DNA of 6,336 nucleotides. Source: Spirochaetaceae bacterium (GTDB lineage Bacteria > Spirochaetota > Spirochaetia > Treponematales > Breznakiellaceae). Position numbers and translations under genes: made by a program. Each line of letters begins with the position of its first letter. Within the stretch, counting starts at the first letter, position 1. Location of the stretch: the NCBI GenBank assembly GCA_031278295.1, contig JAITKQ010000057.1:1-6336 (forward strand), in the 5' to 3' direction. Positions 4,573-6,336 of the stretch are shown piece after piece. Below the pieces are notes generated by a model. The model saw nothing but the letters and a program-made list of their open reading frames with translations, was not told where the DNA came from and did no database searches.

Positions 4573-5778
4573 ATGCCTGTAGCACGAGCTGTCAAAGACG
4601 CGCTGGGTTCTTCTTCCATGATCAGAAGGATGTTTGAGGAAGGAATCGGGTTAAAAAAAAAGTTTGGGCCCGATAAAGTATTCGATTTTTCCCTCGGCAA
4701 CCCCGATCTGGAACCGCCCGAAGCTTTTCACCAAACCCTGCTCCGCCTCGTAACGGAAAATGCGCCAGGTTCCCACGGGTATATGCCGAACGCCGGTTTT
4801 CCGCATGTTAGGGAGGCCCTGGCGCGGAAGGCGTCCGTGGAGCAGGGCACGGCGCTTGAGCTGCGGCATATAGTAATGTCGGTCGGCGCGGCGGGCGCCC
4901 TGAACACAATACTGAAAGCGGTGCTGAATCCCGGGGACGAAGTTGTCGTCAGCAGGCCCTACTTCATGGAGTACCGCGCCTACATTGCGAATCATGGCGG
5001 GAAGCTCGTTGAGGCCGCCGCGGACGAAGGTTTTAACCTGGATACAGACACTGTGCGGGCGGCGCTGAGCGAAAAAACGGCGGCTGTGCTGATCAATTCG
5101 CCGCATAACCCAACGGGCCGTGTGTACCCGCAAAAAACGATCGCTGCTTTGGCGGAAGTTTTGCTGGAGCACGGCAGGAAGACGGGACGCTTCCCCTACT
5201 TGGTGGCGGACGAACCTTACCGCGAGCTGGTATACGACGGCCTTACAGTGCCGCCAATCCTTTCCGCATACCCCCACTCTATTGTCGCCACATCTTACTC
5301 AAAGAGTCTGTCGCTACCCGGTGAGCGTATCGGTTATATCGCGGTGGGGCCCCGTAATGACGACGAGGATAGCCTGATAGACGCCCTCATCTACGCGACG
5401 CGCGTACTGGGCTATGTGAACGCGCCCGCCCTGATGCAGCGCTGTGTGGCCGAACTAAGCAAAGTGAAGGCCGCGGTCGATGTGTACGCGGCGCGGCGGT
5501 CCGCCTTTAAAAAGGTGTTGGACCATGCCGGCCTCTCGTACATAAACCCGGAAGGGGCCTTCTACATCTTCTGTAAGGTTCCCGGCGGCTTTGCCAACGA
5601 CGACAGGGCCTTTGTTGACGCGCTGAAAAAACACTTGATACTTGGGGTGCCCGGCAGCAGTTTTGGCGCCCCGGGCTGGGTACGCTTTGCCTACTGCGTA
5701 AGTGAAGAAAATATACGCAATTCGGCGGCAGCCTTCAAAGCCGTATGCTGCGGACAGCAGGGTCCGCCGGCGGGTTAA
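4573..5778 (+). CDS. PLP-dependent class I/II aminotransferase (AspC-like)
   Basis: A 401-residue cytosolic fold-type I aminotransferase, full length for the family. The PLP-binding lysine is K244 in SYSKSLSLPGERIGY, with R252 in the GERIG phosphate contact. N179 lies in NSPHNPTG, D213 in ADEPYRE binds the pyridine nitrogen, and R371 in WVRFAYCVSEENI binds the substrate carboxylate. The N-terminal DFSLGNPDLEPP (about 38-49) and GYMPNAGFPHVREALA (about 69-84) are typical. It would exchange the amino group between an amino acid and a 2-oxo acid; the amino acid cannot be told from sequence alone. The start is fixed by a strong ribosome binding site. A run of nine A (4653-4661, codons 27-30) is a possible slippage site. 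The gene stands alone, with a long structured spacer upstream and a convergent gene downstream. Confidence 0.95.
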   Translation: MPVARAVKDALGSSSMIRRMFEEGIGLKKKFGPDKVFDFSLGNPDLEPPEAFHQTLLRLVTENAPGSHGYMPNAGFPHVREALARKASVEQGTALELRHIVMSVGAAGALNTILKAVLNPGDEVVVSRPYFMEYRAYIANHGGKLVEAAADEGFNLDTDTVRAALSEKTAAVLINSPHNPTGRVYPQKTIAALAEVLLEHGRKTGRFPYLVADEPYRELVYDGLTVPPILSAYPHSIVATSYSKSLSLPGERIGYIAVGPRNDDEDSLIDALIYATRVLGYVNAPALMQRCVAELSKVKAAVDVYAARRSAFKKVLDHAGLSYINPEGAFYIFCKVPGGFANDDRAFVDALKKHLILGVPGSSFGAPGWVRFAYCVSEENIRNSAAAFKAVCCGQQGPPAG

Positions 5779-5846
5779 AGTCCCCGTAAGCCGCTTGCGT
5801 ACCTCACAAGTCTTGCGGTTTCCCGGCTTAAAAGCCTCAAGCTGAA

Positions 5847-5924
5847 GCCACAAAACAGCGTTAAGCTGTTTTGCCTGACGTTTTGCCGCCTGCTTAACCC
5901 GATAAGGAAGGGTAGGCGGGGTAT
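5847..5924. repeat. 78-base repeat, copy 1
   Basis: This unit differs from copy 2 (5951-6028) at only four positions, with no gaps. It begins GCCACAAAACAGC and ends GGCGGGGTAT. Its first part folds as a perfect 9-bp stem: CAAAACAGC (5851-5859), loop GTTAA, GCTGTTTTG (5865-5873). A-rich left and T-rich right arms would let it act as a weak bidirectional terminator. Confidence 0.8.
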
Positions 5925-5950
5925 TACCCCAAAACAGAATGAACCGCCCC

Positions 5951-6028
5951 GCCACAAAACAGCGTTAAGCTGTTTTGCCTGACGTTTTGCCGCTTGCCCA
6001 ACCCGATAAGAAAGGGTAGGCGGGGTAT
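5951..6028. repeat. 78-base repeat, copy 2
   Basis: The start of this copy lies 104 bases after that of copy 1. The hairpin (5955-5963 with 5969-5977) is fully conserved; the four changes fall in the second half, around 5994-6011. Confidence 0.8.
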
Positions 6029-6096
6029 CTTTTGTAAACGTTGAATTATTTACACGGGCGAGTTCTGTAAGACAAGCTGCTCTGCGGCTTGCCGCT

Positions 6097-6123
6097 GCTT
6101 GGGTCGCCTGCGGCGCGCCAAGC
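6097..6123. repeat. Composite hairpin in the spacer
   Basis: GCTTGG (6097-6102) pairs with CCAAGC (6118-6123), and inside CGCC (6105-6108) pairs with GGCG (6112-6115) over a TGC loop, with one 2x2 internal loop. Confidence 0.4.
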
Positions 6124-6178
6124 ACACGGTAGGAGGCAATGGTTTACTACCAATTTTTGTCGGTGTTGCTAATTCTAA

Positions 6179-6220
6179 CCGCCCCAAGGGGCGGGGTATT
6201 AAACCCCATGGCAGAATGAA
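6179..6220. repeat. Third, partial copy of the repeat family, with GC hairpin
   Basis: CCGCCCC (6179-6185), AA, GGGGCGG (6188-6194) is a near-perfect palindrome. From 6191 the words GCGGGGTATTA, CCCC and CAGAATGAA match the end of copy 1 and the bases after it (5916-5943), with small insertions. It lies four bases before the stop of the convergent gene and could help terminate it. Confidence 0.5.
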
Positions 6221-6223
6221 GAG

Positions 6224-6336
6224 TTACGGTACGCGCAGTGTTTTTGATTTATGAATTTGATAGAATACAATAAAAAATAACGATGTTACTATCCATGAAA
6301 CAGGATAGCTCCAGATAACCATTTTTAATGTTGGCT
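6224..6336 (-). CDS. C-terminal end of a polytopic membrane protein, possibly a MATE-family transporter (partial)
   Basis: The minus strand is open from the right edge to a TAA at 6226-6224, giving 36 residues that begin PTLKMVIWSYPVSWIVTS, continue with a very hydrophobic FFIVFY, and end in the basic tail QIHKSKTLRVP. A last transmembrane helix followed by a short charged tail fits the C-terminus of a transporter; the W-S-YP-x-S/A-W pattern recalls MATE efflux proteins. Local base composition is AT-rich, unlike the repeats beside it. The start and most of the gene are outside the window, so the family is a suggestion only. Confidence 0.5.
   Translation of the reverse strand, partial: PTLKMVIWSYPVSWIVTSLFFIVFYQIHKSKTLRVP

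Larger units (their letters stand above)
5779..6223. other. Repeat-rich spacer between convergent genes
   Basis: The 445 bases between the aminotransferase stop and the stop of the membrane protein from the right are mostly repeats and hairpins. Just after the aminotransferase, TAAGCCG (5787-5793) and CGGCTTA (5824-5830) form a 7-bp inverted pair. Open frames of over 100 codons on the minus strand are long because they run through the repeats or antisense to the aminotransferase; I do not take them as genes. Confidence 0.55.

Noticed and set aside
4651..5277. 208-residue minus-strand frame opposite the aminotransferase
   Set aside because: It is antisense to an intact enzyme with all catalytic residues.
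5847..6028. CRISPR array
   Set aside because: There are only two full copies, the unit is 78 bases, the spacer is 26 bases, and no cas gene is near.
5455..6125. Two overlapping minus-strand frames (166 and 116 residues) across the repeats
   Set aside because: They share the translated repeat and continue either antisense to the aminotransferase or into hairpins; the similarity between them comes from the DNA repeat itself.

Overview
The window most resembles a spirochaete of the Treponema group, probably a moderate-GC host-associated or gut species. This is an inference from three things: the phoH gene followed directly by a membrane HD-domain phosphohydrolase gene, the long poly-G/poly-C tracts (a known Treponema habit), and the general look of the proteins. 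No rRNA or tRNA is present to confirm it.

Left third (1-1365, minus strand). A cell-surface or modification operon reads leftward from a good sigma70-type promoter at 1339-1365. It holds a family-32-like DXD glycosyltransferase (375-1163), followed after one base by a radical SAM gene that runs off the window edge (1-373). Each gene is preceded or opened by a run of exactly 15 C on the coding strand: one in the glycosyltransferase leader (1232-1246), one directly after the radical SAM start codon (355-369). At the present length the second run puts the radical SAM gene out of frame with its ATG, so the obvious reading frame from that ATG is a false 119-residue peptide. The real protein, with a C-x3-C-x2-C cluster motif, lies in another frame. 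This looks like a phase-variable contingency locus caught in the OFF state, and it is the most notable thing here.

Divergent spacer (about 1366-1627). It carries several strong GC-rich hairpins and a possible phoH promoter.

Middle (1628-4016, plus strand). A two-gene unit: a PhoH-family ATPase (RNA metabolism) overlaps a polytopic membrane HD phosphohydrolase of the PgpH type (cyclic di-AMP breakdown) that lacks the large extracellular domain. The ybeY gene that often follows is absent. A hairpin spans the stop codon of the second gene.

Spacer 4017-4572. No gene is seen. It contains a possible three-way-junction RNA, a small hairpin with repeated GAGACA words, and a strikingly G-rich stretch with nine runs of four or more G.

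Right part (4573-6336). A PLP-dependent class I/II aminotransferase with a very strong ribosome binding site stands alone. Behind it is a 445-base block of repeats: two 78-base copies at a 104-base period and a third partial copy, all with hairpins. This separates it from the convergent C-terminal end of a membrane protein, possibly a MATE transporter, entering from the right edge.
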